From: an uncultured Parabacteroides sp.
GTDB taxonomy: Bacteria; Bacteroidota; Bacteroidia; Bacteroidales; Tannerellaceae
DNA length: 64,000 nt
Direction of reading: 5' to 3'
NCBI GenBank assembly: GCA_900552465.1
Contig: URZO01000002.1
Location: 1 to 64,000, forward strand
The notes below the pieces were generated by a model. It searched no databases and was not told the DNA's origin. It saw only the letters and a list, made by a program, of their open reading frames with translations. Made by a program: the position numbers and the translations under genes. Below are positions 7,777 to 16,121 of this stretch, in pieces. Position 1 is the first letter of the stretch. Each line of letters opens with the position of its first letter.

Positions 7777-9234
7777 TTAAAATTGGAAGTAAATAAACTG
7801 AGAATGATTTTCCGAATACAGATGTATTAAAAAGCACAATACTAAATAAATAGACCATCTTAATACAATATTATTATATAATACAATTTGTAATCCAAAT
7901 TGCTTATTTCGATGAATCCATTCTATAATAATTAGTATACTCATAAAAAGTAAAGTGATTGCAGCTTGTATTTGTGTAATCCCAATACCAGGCATTTTCG
8001 GCACCGTCAACAGCGACCTGTCACACATCCCCCGCAAATACCCAAACGTCTGTGTTATAGTCTCTGCACGGAAGAAAACCCAGCCAATGACAACCAATAA
8101 AAAAGTCGTTCCCATTTGAAGCACCTCCTTAAAAGAAGGCAACAGTTTACCTTCAGCCACTGTATTCCGGTATTTACGGTTCTTACCTGATAAGAACAAC
8201 GGAAGAAATAAAAATGCATGATAGGCACCCCAAGCTATAAACGTCCAGTTCGCCCCATGCCAGAAACCACTAACCAGAAAGATTATCATCGTATTGCGAA
8301 AACCCTTCCATTTACCGACACGACTTCCGCCCAACGGAATGTAGATATAATCACGAAACCAGGTTGTCAACGAGATATGCCATCTACGCCAAAACTCGGC
8401 TATATCTCTTGAGAAGTAAGGATAATTAAAGTTTTGCATCAGATTAATGCCAAACAACCGGGCACATCCGATCGCGATATCCGAATAACCGGAAAAATCG
8501 CCATAGATCTGTATCGTGAAGAAAAGAGCTCCCATAAACAAAGCGCTCCCACTCATTGTCTGATAATTCTCGAATATACCGTTGGCAAACAAAGCACAGT
8601 TGTCTGCAACCACCATCTTCTTAAAGAATCCCCAAAGCATCTGGCGCATTCCATCGACCGCCTTATCGTAATCAAACCGGCGGGGCTGGGAGAATTGAGG
8701 CAACAAATTGGTAGCCCTCTCAATCGGACCGGCTACTAACTGAGGAAAGAAGCTGATAAATGCAAAAAAGGCTACCGGATCATGCGTCGCTTTTATCTTA
8801 TGCTGATATACATCTATTGTATAGCTCAATGCCTGAAAAGTATAAAAACTGATCCCCACAGGCAAAAGAATATTCAATGTAACGAAATCCAATTGCAAAC
8901 CAAAAGCCTGGAACAACGTAGCCAGATTCTCAGAAAAGAAATTAAAGTACTTAAAAAGACATAGAATTAAGAGATTCAGTGTGATATTACTTGCACTGAT
9001 CCACTTCTGTCTCTTACGATCTCCTTCATAGCGCTCCAGGTAAAGGCCACTTAAATAGCTACAGAATGAAGTAAGTGCTATCAATAATAAAAAACGCCAG
9101 TCCCACCATCCATAAAAAAGATAGCTAACAGCTATAATAAACAGATTTTGCCACTTCAACGGCTTAAAAACGAACCAATACCCCAGAAAAACCAATGGGA
9201 GAAAGACAAGAAATTCAATTGAGTTAAACAGCAT
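7777..9234 (-). CDS. MBOAT-family membrane O-acyltransferase
   Basis: Integral membrane acyltransferase of the AlgI/DltB type, carrying acyl (usually acetyl) groups across the inner membrane. Visible hallmarks are FWRRWHISLTTWFRDYIYIP (about residues 290-309) and VSGFWHGANWTFIAWGAYHA near residue 330, whose His is the expected catalytic residue. About eleven hydrophobic segments and 485 aa fit the family. It is coupled to the SGNH-type gene downstream, which would complete transfer outside. No alginate, teichoic acid or capsule gene lies beside it, so the acceptor is unknown; the two NagX-like proteins further downstream suggest a glycan-modifying locus. Confidence 0.93.
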   Translation of the reverse strand: MLFNSIEFLVFLPLVFLGYWFVFKPLKWQNLFIIAVSYLFYGWWDWRFLLLIALTSFCSYLSGLYLERYEGDRKRQKWISASNITLNLLILCLFKYFNFFSENLATLFQAFGLQLDFVTLNILLPVGISFYTFQALSYTIDVYQHKIKATHDPVAFFAFISFFPQLVAGPIERATNLLPQFSQPRRFDYDKAVDGMRQMLWGFFKKMVVADNCALFANGIFENYQTMSGSALFMGALFFTIQIYGDFSGYSDIAIGCARLFGINLMQNFNYPYFSRDIAEFWRRWHISLTTWFRDYIYIPLGGSRVGKWKGFRNTMIIFLVSGFWHGANWTFIAWGAYHAFLFLPLFLSGKNRKYRNTVAEGKLLPSFKEVLQMGTTFLLVVIGWVFFRAETITQTFGYLRGMCDRSLLTVPKMPGIGITQIQAAITLLFMSILIIIEWIHRNKQFGLQIVLYNNIVLRWSIYLVLCFLIHLYSENHSQFIYFQF

Positions 9235-9294
9235 AAAAGTTAGATCATACCCTTATCCCAATTCCCCGACAGATAAGATTTCCATTAATTGGAT

Positions 9295-9562
9295 AAAAAA
9301 AGCGTGGGAACTGTTTAATATTTTATCTGTCATAGAGGTATCGCCAAACACCCACGGAACAAATAAACAACAGCCCCACGCCGATATGATATAACAACTA
9401 TCTGCATAGAAGTTTATATACCACAGGCGTGAGCGTTTTCTGTTGTTATTACACTTGTTCCGTTTTGAAAATTGGCGATTTTCTATGACAAGGATAATAT
9501 CTTAAAACGCTCTTTTAAAAATATGTCCTTCTGTAAAGATCTATCTCTTTAGACTTACAGAA
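9295..9562 (-). ncRNA. Long-hairpin non-coding RNA, candidate 6S RNA
   Basis: Five nested complementary blocks make one long rod interrupted by bulges: 9329-9335 with 9483-9489, 9342-9347 with 9472-9477, 9355-9362 with 9455-9462, 9366-9373 with 9440-9447, and 9377-9382 with 9426-9431. On the minus strand the closing stem AAAAGAGCGT / ACGCTTTTTTT runs into a seven-base U-tract, a typical 3' end. A canonical promoter sits just upstream, giving a transcript of about 268 nt with a small extra 5' hairpin. A rod-like hairpin with internal bubbles is the shape of 6S RNA, which binds RNA polymerase. The structured RNA is well supported; the 6S identity is inference. It might alternatively act as a leader of the MBOAT gene, 61 bases on. 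Confidence 0.65.
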
Positions 9563-9569
9563 TTGGCCG

Positions 9570-9602
9570 CAAAGATAACGAAAAATCATGACCTCCATCA
9601 AA
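9570..9602 (-). promoter_or_regulatory. Promoter of the structured RNA
   Basis: On the minus strand, TTTG (9602-9599) is followed after 21 bases by TATCTTTG (9577-9570), a full match to the Bacteroidota housekeeping consensus TTTG-n19/21-TAnnTTTG. The predicted start is near 9562. Confidence 0.75.
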
Positions 9603-9719
9603 TATGACTAATTTAATTAGTCAATAATTTTCAAGACATACAATGATTTTCGACTATCTATTAAGGTTTTTCGTCACTTAAGACTGGATTTTTCGAGGCA
9701 GATATCTTAAAATACACTA

Positions 9720-9819
9720 AAAAGTTTCACCTATTTCTCAAGGGTGAAACTAAAGTTTCTCCGGCATGGAACTAAAGTTTCACCTTAAAGGAACAAAAGT
9801 TTCATTAGGGAGAAACTTT
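9720..9819. repeat. 22-bp tandem repeat array (AAAGTTTC units)
   Basis: AAAGTTTC occurs at 9721, 9752, 9774 and 9796, and its complement GAAACTTT at 9812. The last three direct copies are spaced exactly 22 bases apart and each unit ends in GGAAC or GAAAC, so every unit is itself a loose inverted repeat. The first unit is 31 bases long. The array stops at the base before the DUF6078 stop codon. Spacers are too short for CRISPR. Confidence 0.8.
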
Positions 9820-10257
9820 TTATCTATCCCAGTTATATTCTTCTTCATATCTGTCGAACGTCGGTTCCCTCTCTATGCCGAAGCGCTGGAACAAGCTGCC
9901 GACATATTGCTGGTCTTCGGGTGTAAAACAGCGCTCCATGCGTTTCAAGCGGTAAAAGTAGGTCTTTCCATAATGTTCCCTCATAACAGCCCTCACTTCC
10001 TTTGCTTTCCGGTATGGAAGATCGTCCAGCAAATGGCTCATGCCATAGGCATATTTCAACTTCTGGCTGCTCATAAAACCCGGACAATCGCCATCGGGAA
10101 CAGTCTGCGCAGGGTTAATAACCCTGACAGACCAACATTCTTTCGGGATATAAGAGGTGATTTGATAACGCAGACAGTTGCCGGAATGTTTACAACCGCT
10201 ATTAAAGCAATGTGCAAAATCATGTGGGACTTGAGAATAATCGAACTTTTCTAACAT
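9820..10257 (-). CDS. DUF6078-family protein
   Basis: A 145-aa soluble protein resembling the Bacteroidales DUF6078 family, of unknown function. The N-terminal third carries four cysteines with histidines (HDFAHCFNSGCKHSGNCLRY, then ECWSV and DCPGF), which could bind a metal. The C-terminal part contains VRAVMREHYGKTYFYRLKRM and looks like a small helical, possibly nucleic-acid-binding, segment. It has no signal peptide. It is a single gene with its own promoter, divergent from lemA, and a 22-bp repeat array abuts its 3' end. Such proteins are often found in many copies per genome; whether that holds here cannot be seen. Confidence 0.7.
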   Translation of the reverse strand: MLEKFDYSQVPHDFAHCFNSGCKHSGNCLRYQITSYIPKECWSVRVINPAQTVPDGDCPGFMSSQKLKYAYGMSHLLDDLPYRKAKEVRAVMREHYGKTYFYRLKRMERCFTPEDQQYVGSLFQRFGIEREPTFDRYEEEYNWDR

Positions 10258-10282
10258 AGTATTATCTTTATTTGAATTTATA

Positions 10283-10314
10283 CAAAAATAAGCATAAAAC
10301 GAGGCGAAAGCAAA
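10283..10314 (-). promoter_or_regulatory. Promoter of the DUF6078 gene
   Basis: On the minus strand, TTTG (10314-10311), 20 bases, then TATTTTTG (10290-10283) match the Bacteroidota consensus. The start point would be near 10275, leaving a leader of about 18 bases. Confidence 0.75.
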
Positions 10315-10327
10315 CTTTTAACAACAG

Positions 10328-10360
10328 ATTGAGGATTATCTGAATAATTTCGTATGTTTG
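10328..10360 (+). promoter_or_regulatory. Promoter of the lemA-M48 operon
   Basis: ATTG at 10328-10331 and TATGTTTG at 10353-10360 are 21 bases apart. The start would be near 10367, about 20 bases before the lemA ATG. Confidence 0.7.
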
Positions 10361-10387
10361 CACCCATAACATAAACAGTAAAGACTT

Positions 10388-10945
10388 ATGACAGCAATCA
10401 TTCTAATAGCGGTTATCGTGATCTTAGGAATCTGGATCGCTTCTTTGTATAACTCGTTAGTGAAACTCCGGAACAATCGTGAAAATGCATTTGCCGATAT
10501 CGACGTGCAGCTTAAACAGCGCCATGACCTGATCCCTCAGTTGGTCGAGACGGTCAAAGGTTATGCCGCACACGAGAAAGAGACTCTCGAGCGCGTGATC
10601 AATGCCCGTAACGGAGCAATCGGCGCCAAGACGATCGACGACAAGATCGTGGCTGAAAATGCGCTGTCTTCCGCACTTGCCGGATTGAAGATCACACTCG
10701 AAGCCTATCCGGACCTGAAGGCTAACCAGAACTTCCTTCAGTTGCAGGAAGAAATCTCCGATCTGGAAAACAAACTGGCAGCCGTACGCCGCTATTTCAA
10801 TTCGGCGACGAAAGAACTGAATAACGCAGTCGAGACATTCCCGTCGAACCTGATCGCCGGTATGTTCGGTTTCAAGAAAGAAATCATGTTCGACTTGGGC
10901 GAACAACGCGCAACACTCGAGGAAGCACCAAAAATCAAATTCTAA
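10388..10945 (+). CDS. lemA: LemA-family protein
   Basis: Membrane-anchored protein of unknown biochemical role. It has one N-terminal transmembrane helix (residues 2-20) and the family signature LYNSLVKLRNNRENAFADID, then VQLKQRHDLIPQLVETVKGY, followed by three long helices. Length 185 aa is typical. The M48 metalloprotease follows after only 2 bases; LemA with an HtpX-like protease is a common pair, suggesting that they work together on membrane proteins or the envelope. Confidence 0.93.
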   Translation: MTAIILIAVIVILGIWIASLYNSLVKLRNNRENAFADIDVQLKQRHDLIPQLVETVKGYAAHEKETLERVINARNGAIGAKTIDDKIVAENALSSALAGLKITLEAYPDLKANQNFLQLQEEISDLENKLAAVRRYFNSATKELNNAVETFPSNLIAGMFGFKKEIMFDLGEQRATLEEAPKIKF

Positions 10946-10947
10946 GG

Positions 10948-11913
10948 ATGCAATACGTAGGTATACAAACCCAGCAGAGCAGGAACAACTTACGTTCCCT
11001 GCTCCTGCTTTGTCTTTTCCCGGTACTGGTATGCGTGCTGACATTTATGTTTTGCTACCTGTTCGTGATGCTTTCCGAGGTAAGTAACCGGCCGGATATC
11101 ACACCGGTGCAACTGGCAACAGGAATGTTCGTGCAGATCGCCCCTTATGTTTTGGGTGGCGTGCTGCTCTGGTTCGTCATTGCCTACTTTGCGAATACCA
11201 GCATTATCAATTCGGCAACCGGTTCGCAACCGATGTCTCGAAAAGAGAACAAACGGGTGTATAACCTCGTTGAGAATCTTTGCATGAGCCAGGGAATGAA
11301 GATGCCGCAGATCAATATCATCAACGACGACTCCCTCAACGCTTTTGCCAGCGGGATTAATGAACGCACCTACACGATCAGCCTTTCACGAGGGATTATC
11401 GAGAAACTCGACGACCAGGAACTGGAAGCCGTCATTGCCCACGAACTGTCGCATATCCGCAATCACGACGTACGCCTGCTTATTATCTCCATCGTCTTTG
11501 TCGGTATCTTCGCTATGCTGGCGCAGGTAGCCATGCGCTCGGCCTATTATTCTTCCATAGGAAGGAAAAGAGATGATAAAAACGGGGCGGCACTCCTTAT
11601 GATCCTGATTCTTTTTGTAGCCGCCATCGGTTACTTCTTTTCAATGCTGATGCGCTTCGCCATCTCCCGTAAACGGGAATACCTGGCCGACGCAGGCTCG
11701 GCCGAGATGACTAAAAACCCGCTCGCCCTGGCCAGTGCACTCCGCAAAATATCGGCAGACCCGGATATCGAAGCTGTCCACCGCGAAGACGTAGCCCAGC
11801 TTTTTATCCAGCATCCGGGTAAACAGGCCAAAAGCGCATTAAGCGGATTGAGCGGCCTTTTCGCCACCCATCCACCGATCGAAAAGCGGATACAGGTGCT
11901 CGAACAATTCTAA
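10948..11913 (+). CDS. M48-family (HtpX-like) membrane zinc protease
   Basis: Inner-membrane zinc metalloprotease with its active site in the cytosol. The zinc motif HELSH lies at residues 165-169 (VIAHELSHIRNHD), and the third ligand is probably in the REYLADAGSAE segment, the usual M48 place. Two membrane helices come first (about 18-43 and 62-82) and another pair surrounds residues 175-240. It is operonic with lemA. HtpX-like enzymes degrade damaged membrane proteins. Length 321 aa is normal. Confidence 0.93.
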   Translation: MQYVGIQTQQSRNNLRSLLLLCLFPVLVCVLTFMFCYLFVMLSEVSNRPDITPVQLATGMFVQIAPYVLGGVLLWFVIAYFANTSIINSATGSQPMSRKENKRVYNLVENLCMSQGMKMPQINIINDDSLNAFASGINERTYTISLSRGIIEKLDDQELEAVIAHELSHIRNHDVRLLIISIVFVGIFAMLAQVAMRSAYYSSIGRKRDDKNGAALLMILILFVAAIGYFFSMLMRFAISRKREYLADAGSAEMTKNPLALASALRKISADPDIEAVHREDVAQLFIQHPGKQAKSALSGLSGLFATHPPIEKRIQVLEQF

Positions 11914-12000
11914 ATTTAACGGAGATTTAATCCAAAGAATCATTCCAATCCCGGCATTAATTTAATATCTTTGATGCCGGATAAAAATTAAGAGTTGGAA

Positions 12001-13173
12001 ATGATACAAAAAGAATTGATTGGCGATCTTAAGCTGAAATGGGATCGCATACAGCAGGCGATGCAAAAGATGAACGCTGACGGATGCCTGCTCACCGTAG
12101 ATGTAAACCTGTATTATACAACCGGACGTATCTATAGCGGATACTTCTACCTCCCGGCAGAAGGCGCTCCCTGGTTCTTCGTGAAACGCCCGAACGGTCT
12201 GGGCGGCGACCAGGTGGAATATATCCGCAAACCGGAACAAATGGCTGAACTGTTTGCCGCTCACGGCCTGAAGATGCCGGAGATGCTCCTGCTCGAAGCA
12301 GACGAGCTGACCTACAATGACTATATGCGCCTGCAAGCGATCTTTAACCCGAAAGAGACGGCAAACGCCACTGCACTGATGCGTAATCTGCGCCAGATAA
12401 AGACACCGCACGAGATCGAAATGTTCCGTATCTCTGCCCGGCAACACGCCAAGACATACGCCGAAATCCCCGAATGTTTCCGTTCGGGAATGACAGACCT
12501 CGAGTTCCAGTACGAGATAGAAAAACGAATGCGCAAGAACGGCTCCATTGGTATATTCCGCGCCTTCGGTGCCAATATGGACATCTTTATGGGAAGCATT
12601 CTGGCGGGAGATAACGCCGAAAGCCCCTCTCCTTTCGACTTCGCCTTGGGCGGCGGCGGAATGGATGCGTCCTGCCCGCTGGGTGCAAACGGAACGGTTC
12701 TGAAAGACGGAACAGCCATTATGGTGGATATGGCTGGAAACTATACGGCTTACATGACGGATATGACACGTGTCTTCTCCGTCGGCCGCCTGACCGACCT
12801 GGCTTACCGGGCACACCAGACAGCCTTGCTCATCCAGAGCGAGATCGAGAATATCGCCCGTCCGGGAACACCTTGTGCCGAACTTTATAACATAGCTGCC
12901 AAGATTACCGAAAACGAAGGCCTCGGCGCCTATTTTATGGGAACCCGGCAGCAAGCGAAGTTCGTAGGCCACGGCATCGGAATCCAGATAAACGAACTTC
13001 CGGTCCTGACGCCCCGTTCGAAAGAACTGCTCGAACCGAATATGGTATTCGCGCTCGAACCGAAGTACGTGATACCGAGTGTCGGCGCGGTCGGTATCGA
13101 AAACAGTTTCCTGGTTACGGAAACCGGACTGGAAAAGATTACGCAGTTTAAAGAGGATATCATACAACTATAA
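12001..13173 (+). CDS. M24-family metallopeptidase (Xaa-Pro aminopeptidase-like)
   Basis: Cytosolic pita-bread peptidase of the creatinase/prolidase group. The N-terminal domain (about 1-130) is followed by a catalytic domain with metal ligands in MVDMAG and YMTDMTRVF (two Asp), GHGIGI (His), ALEPKYV (Glu) and GIENSFLV (Glu). Length 390 aa is usual. The reading frame could begin at a TTG two codons upstream, but the ATG is preferred. A TATCTTTG sequence about 30 bases upstream may be its -7 element. The alkaline phosphatase gene follows after 12 bases, so both may share a transcript. Confidence 0.9.
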   Translation: MIQKELIGDLKLKWDRIQQAMQKMNADGCLLTVDVNLYYTTGRIYSGYFYLPAEGAPWFFVKRPNGLGGDQVEYIRKPEQMAELFAAHGLKMPEMLLLEADELTYNDYMRLQAIFNPKETANATALMRNLRQIKTPHEIEMFRISARQHAKTYAEIPECFRSGMTDLEFQYEIEKRMRKNGSIGIFRAFGANMDIFMGSILAGDNAESPSPFDFALGGGGMDASCPLGANGTVLKDGTAIMVDMAGNYTAYMTDMTRVFSVGRLTDLAYRAHQTALLIQSEIENIARPGTPCAELYNIAAKITENEGLGAYFMGTRQQAKFVGHGIGIQINELPVLTPRSKELLEPNMVFALEPKYVIPSVGAVGIENSFLVTETGLEKITQFKEDIIQL

Positions 13174-13185
13174 AATCGCAAGAAC

Positions 13186-14880
13186 ATGAAAAGAACAATT
13201 ACACTTCTCCTGCTGCTGGCCGTCATCTTCATGCCGGCAAAAGCCCAGGATGTAGAAAACGTAAAACCGGTAAAGAATGTCATTCTGCTGATACCGGACG
13301 GAACATCGCTGGCGACTGTCTCTATGGCACGCTGGCTGCAATGGTACAGCAACCCCGACAAGCCGAAACTGAACATCGACCCGTATCTGTGCGGCACGGT
13401 CCGCACGCATTCATCCAATGCTCCGATCGGCGACTCCGCTCCTACAACGTCCTGCTACATGACCGGACAGCCGAGCCGCACAGGCTATGTCTCCACTTAT
13501 CCGGAAAACGACGGAGATAACGATATCTACCCGACCGACCCGGCACGCGCTTTCCAGCCGCTGACAACTGTCCTCGAGGCAGCCAAGATGCTCCAGGGCA
13601 GATCGACCGGTCTGGTTTTCACCTGCGAATTTCCTCATGCAACGCCGGCCGACTGTTCCGCTCACAGTTACAATCGCGGCAAATATGAATGGATCGCTCC
13701 GCAGATGGCTCACAACGACCTGAATGTCGTGATCGGCGGCGGTGTTTCCCTGCTCCCCGAAGAGAGCGAAGCTTATCTGAAAGGGAACGGCTACGGCGTC
13801 TTCAAAAACGACATCAACGGTATGCGCAGTTATAAAGGCAATAATATGTGGGCTTTATTCGGCGACAAAGAAATGGCCTACGACATCGACCGCAACCCGG
13901 CCGAACAGCCTTCTCTCGAAGAGATGACACGCAAAGCGATTGAAAAGCTATCACAAAACCCGAACGGTTTCTTCCTGATGGTAGAAGGCAGCAAAGTGGA
14001 CTGGGCCGCACACGCCAACGATCCGGTCGGTATGGCAACCGATTTCCTGGCTTACGACCGTGCTTGCGGTGCCGCTTTGGAATTTGCCCGCCAGAATGGT
14101 GAAACAGCCGTCATCATGGTTCCGGACCACGGCAACAGCGGTATCAGCATCGGCCGTCGCGACTGTACAGGCTATGACAAACTATCGAAAGACCAGTTGT
14201 TCCACCAGTTCTCTCTTTATAAGCTGACAGCCGAAGGATTTGCAAAAAAAGTAAACAGTTTGCCAAATTCTGAAGTACAGAATATCTTCCGCGAATATGC
14301 CGGTTTTGAACTGACACCCGAAGAGTTGGATGCCTTAAACCACTGCAAAGACTACAAGAACAGCCCGATTCCGGAAAGTGAACGTTCGACAGATGGTAAA
14401 GGTTCTCTTTACAGCGGTTCTCTGACATCCTTTATGTCCAAACTGCTGACATCCAAAACATGCTTTGGATTTACAACAGGCGGCCATACCGGAGAAGAAG
14501 TGTTCCTGGCTGCTTATCATCCGGATCGCGGCAGCCTGCCGATCGGGATGCACACCAACATCGAGTTGAACCATTATCTTTGTGCATTGTTCGGCATGAC
14601 ACACAATACGCTGGAAGATCTGACTGCCCAAAACTTCGTTCCTCACACAGAGGTCTTCAAAGATTTCAAATGCGAAATTATCCCGGCAAAAGACGAAAAA
14701 GGTTCCCCCTCGTTGGTGGTAAAGAACAAGAAGAAGCAGGTCAATATTACTCCGTTCAGCAACATCGTGACGCTCGGCAAAAAAGGCCAGGAAGAAGTTC
14801 GCCTGAACTCCGTTATCGTATATGTTGATAAAAACAATACATTCTACCTGCCGGCTAAATTAGTCGAATATCTCCAATAA
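13186..14880 (+). CDS. Alkaline phosphatase, exported
   Basis: Phosphomonoesterase of the PhoA superfamily. The signal peptide ends near PAKAQ (about residue 21). Metal and active-site elements are visible: Asp38 in LIPDGTS, Asp83-Ser84-Ala85 (the nucleophile triplet, in GDSAPTTSC), MVEGSKVDWAAHAND, MVPDHGNS, and a final His in TTGGHTGEE. Length 564 aa is longer than E. coli PhoA because of an inserted segment (about 350-430) and a C-terminal tail with a small beta domain. It probably scavenges phosphate from organic esters in the periplasm. No Pho-box-like site was recognised. A long inverted repeat follows the stop. Confidence 0.93.
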   Translation: MKRTITLLLLLAVIFMPAKAQDVENVKPVKNVILLIPDGTSLATVSMARWLQWYSNPDKPKLNIDPYLCGTVRTHSSNAPIGDSAPTTSCYMTGQPSRTGYVSTYPENDGDNDIYPTDPARAFQPLTTVLEAAKMLQGRSTGLVFTCEFPHATPADCSAHSYNRGKYEWIAPQMAHNDLNVVIGGGVSLLPEESEAYLKGNGYGVFKNDINGMRSYKGNNMWALFGDKEMAYDIDRNPAEQPSLEEMTRKAIEKLSQNPNGFFLMVEGSKVDWAAHANDPVGMATDFLAYDRACGAALEFARQNGETAVIMVPDHGNSGISIGRRDCTGYDKLSKDQLFHQFSLYKLTAEGFAKKVNSLPNSEVQNIFREYAGFELTPEELDALNHCKDYKNSPIPESERSTDGKGSLYSGSLTSFMSKLLTSKTCFGFTTGGHTGEEVFLAAYHPDRGSLPIGMHTNIELNHYLCALFGMTHNTLEDLTAQNFVPHTEVFKDFKCEIIPAKDEKGSPSLVVKNKKKQVNITPFSNIVTLGKKGQEEVRLNSVIVYVDKNNTFYLPAKLVEYLQ

Positions 14881-14887
14881 ATTTAGA

Positions 14888-14985
14888 GGACGCAGATTAC
14901 ACAGACGGGCGCAGAATAACGCAGATAATATTTGTTATAAAAATAAGTCTGCGTCACTCTGCGCCCGTCTGCGTACTCTGCGTCC
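14888..14985. repeat. Long inverted repeat with CTGCGTC-type arms
   Basis: Arms at 14888-14925 and 14948-14985 are 38 bases each and complementary with few mismatches, separated by 22 AT-rich bases. Inside each arm the word CTGCG recurs about every 10-12 bases. It sits between the convergent alkaline phosphatase and AraC-type genes, where it could act as a bidirectional terminator. Similar GC-rich arms are frequent intergenic elements in this phylum (general knowledge). Confidence 0.85.
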
Positions 14986-14997
14986 CCTGATAACTGT

Positions 14998-15909
14998 TCA
15001 ATTTTCCTCCGAATTTCTATAATTCAACGGAGACATACCCAAATGAGCTTTTACATATTTCCCCAGAAAGGATATATTGGAAAAATTGAATTCTTCCGCT
15101 ATTTCCTTGATTGACTTCTCCGAATGCTTTAACTGATATTTTATAAGCTCTATAGTATGTTCGTTGATCAAATCCAGCGGTCCTCTTCCACACACCTGCT
15201 TGACCACTTTCGACAGATATTTAGGCGTATAAAAGAGCTCATTCGCATAATATTGCACAGAACGGTGAGATCCGTTGTCCATTGATAGTTTCTCCATAAA
15301 CCTCTTAAAAATATAATCTGCCTGCTTCATCCCGTCCTTTAATTTCTTTGCCTCTTCCGGATGATCAACACTCATTTTCAGATCGGCTATCATCTCACAA
15401 AAAAGAGCGGAAAACAGATATTGCATGATCTCTTTACCATAATACAATTGGGGCGCTTGATTTATCTTCTCTATAATTAAATCCGTATATAATTTGAAAA
15501 CGAAATTATCACTTTCCTCTACATATTTAACAGGATTATTATATACATAGGAAATAGTATTCCATGTTTCTTTGTCCATTTTTACTGTCCTTTGAAGAAA
15601 GCGTGTTGAGAACCCCATAATACTTATTTTATGCTTGGGAGTGATCAGTGTATGACCTAAAACAGCAGTGGGTAAACAGAGCATCATGTGATTAGCCTCA
15701 AGCATATAAGTCTTAGTATTCATTTCTAACTGCACACATCCTTCAATACAAAATATGACAAGGAAGCAATTCAATCTCACCGTATCATTACTGTTGGGAA
15801 GATCTTCCAAACTATTTATCACAACGAAGTCATCATCCACATAATCAATAATATGACTATTGGCCTTAAAATCGTCAATACTGATTGTCTTAATTGTTCC
15901 TTTTTTCAT
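14998..15909 (-). CDS. AraC-family transcriptional regulator
   Basis: DNA-binding activator or repressor. The N-terminal half is a cupin-like sensing domain (LNCFLVIFCIEGCVQLEMN). The C-terminal 100 residues are the double helix-turn-helix, with LIKYQLKHSEKSIKEIAEEF, then FSNISFLGKYVKAHLGMSPL. The ATG at 15909 (MKKGTIKT) is preferred to an upstream in-frame start that would add a hydrophobic leader. It is divergent from the RND operon, with 212 bases between, and is the likely local regulator of it. The inducer is unknown. Confidence 0.88.
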   Translation of the reverse strand: MKKGTIKTISIDDFKANSHIIDYVDDDFVVINSLEDLPNSNDTVRLNCFLVIFCIEGCVQLEMNTKTYMLEANHMMLCLPTAVLGHTLITPKHKISIMGFSTRFLQRTVKMDKETWNTISYVYNNPVKYVEESDNFVFKLYTDLIIEKINQAPQLYYGKEIMQYLFSALFCEMIADLKMSVDHPEEAKKLKDGMKQADYIFKRFMEKLSMDNGSHRSVQYYANELFYTPKYLSKVVKQVCGRGPLDLINEHTIELIKYQLKHSEKSIKEIAEEFNFSNISFLGKYVKAHLGMSPLNYRNSEEN

Positions 15910-16121
15910 ACTTATATTATTTATGATGACAAAGATGTGAAATATGATCATAACAGAAGTGTTTTATTCTTCGCCATTTATATCCTATTTTACCCCTAAA
16001 ATAGGAAATTATATAACATCAAACAATAAATCACGAAAATAGAACACCTTTAGCGAAAAATAAATAATAGTCACTGTTCTGTTTTCACCTACCTTCGCCT
16101 CATCATTTAAACAGTAAAAAA

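Larger units (their letters stand above)
9235..9819. other. Intergenic region with structured RNA and repeats
   Basis: This 585-base gap has no convincing protein gene. It holds, from left to right, a spacer before the MBOAT gene, a long hairpin-forming RNA gene with its promoter, an AT-rich stretch, and a 22-bp repeat array that touches the stop codon of the DUF6078 gene. Confidence 0.8.
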
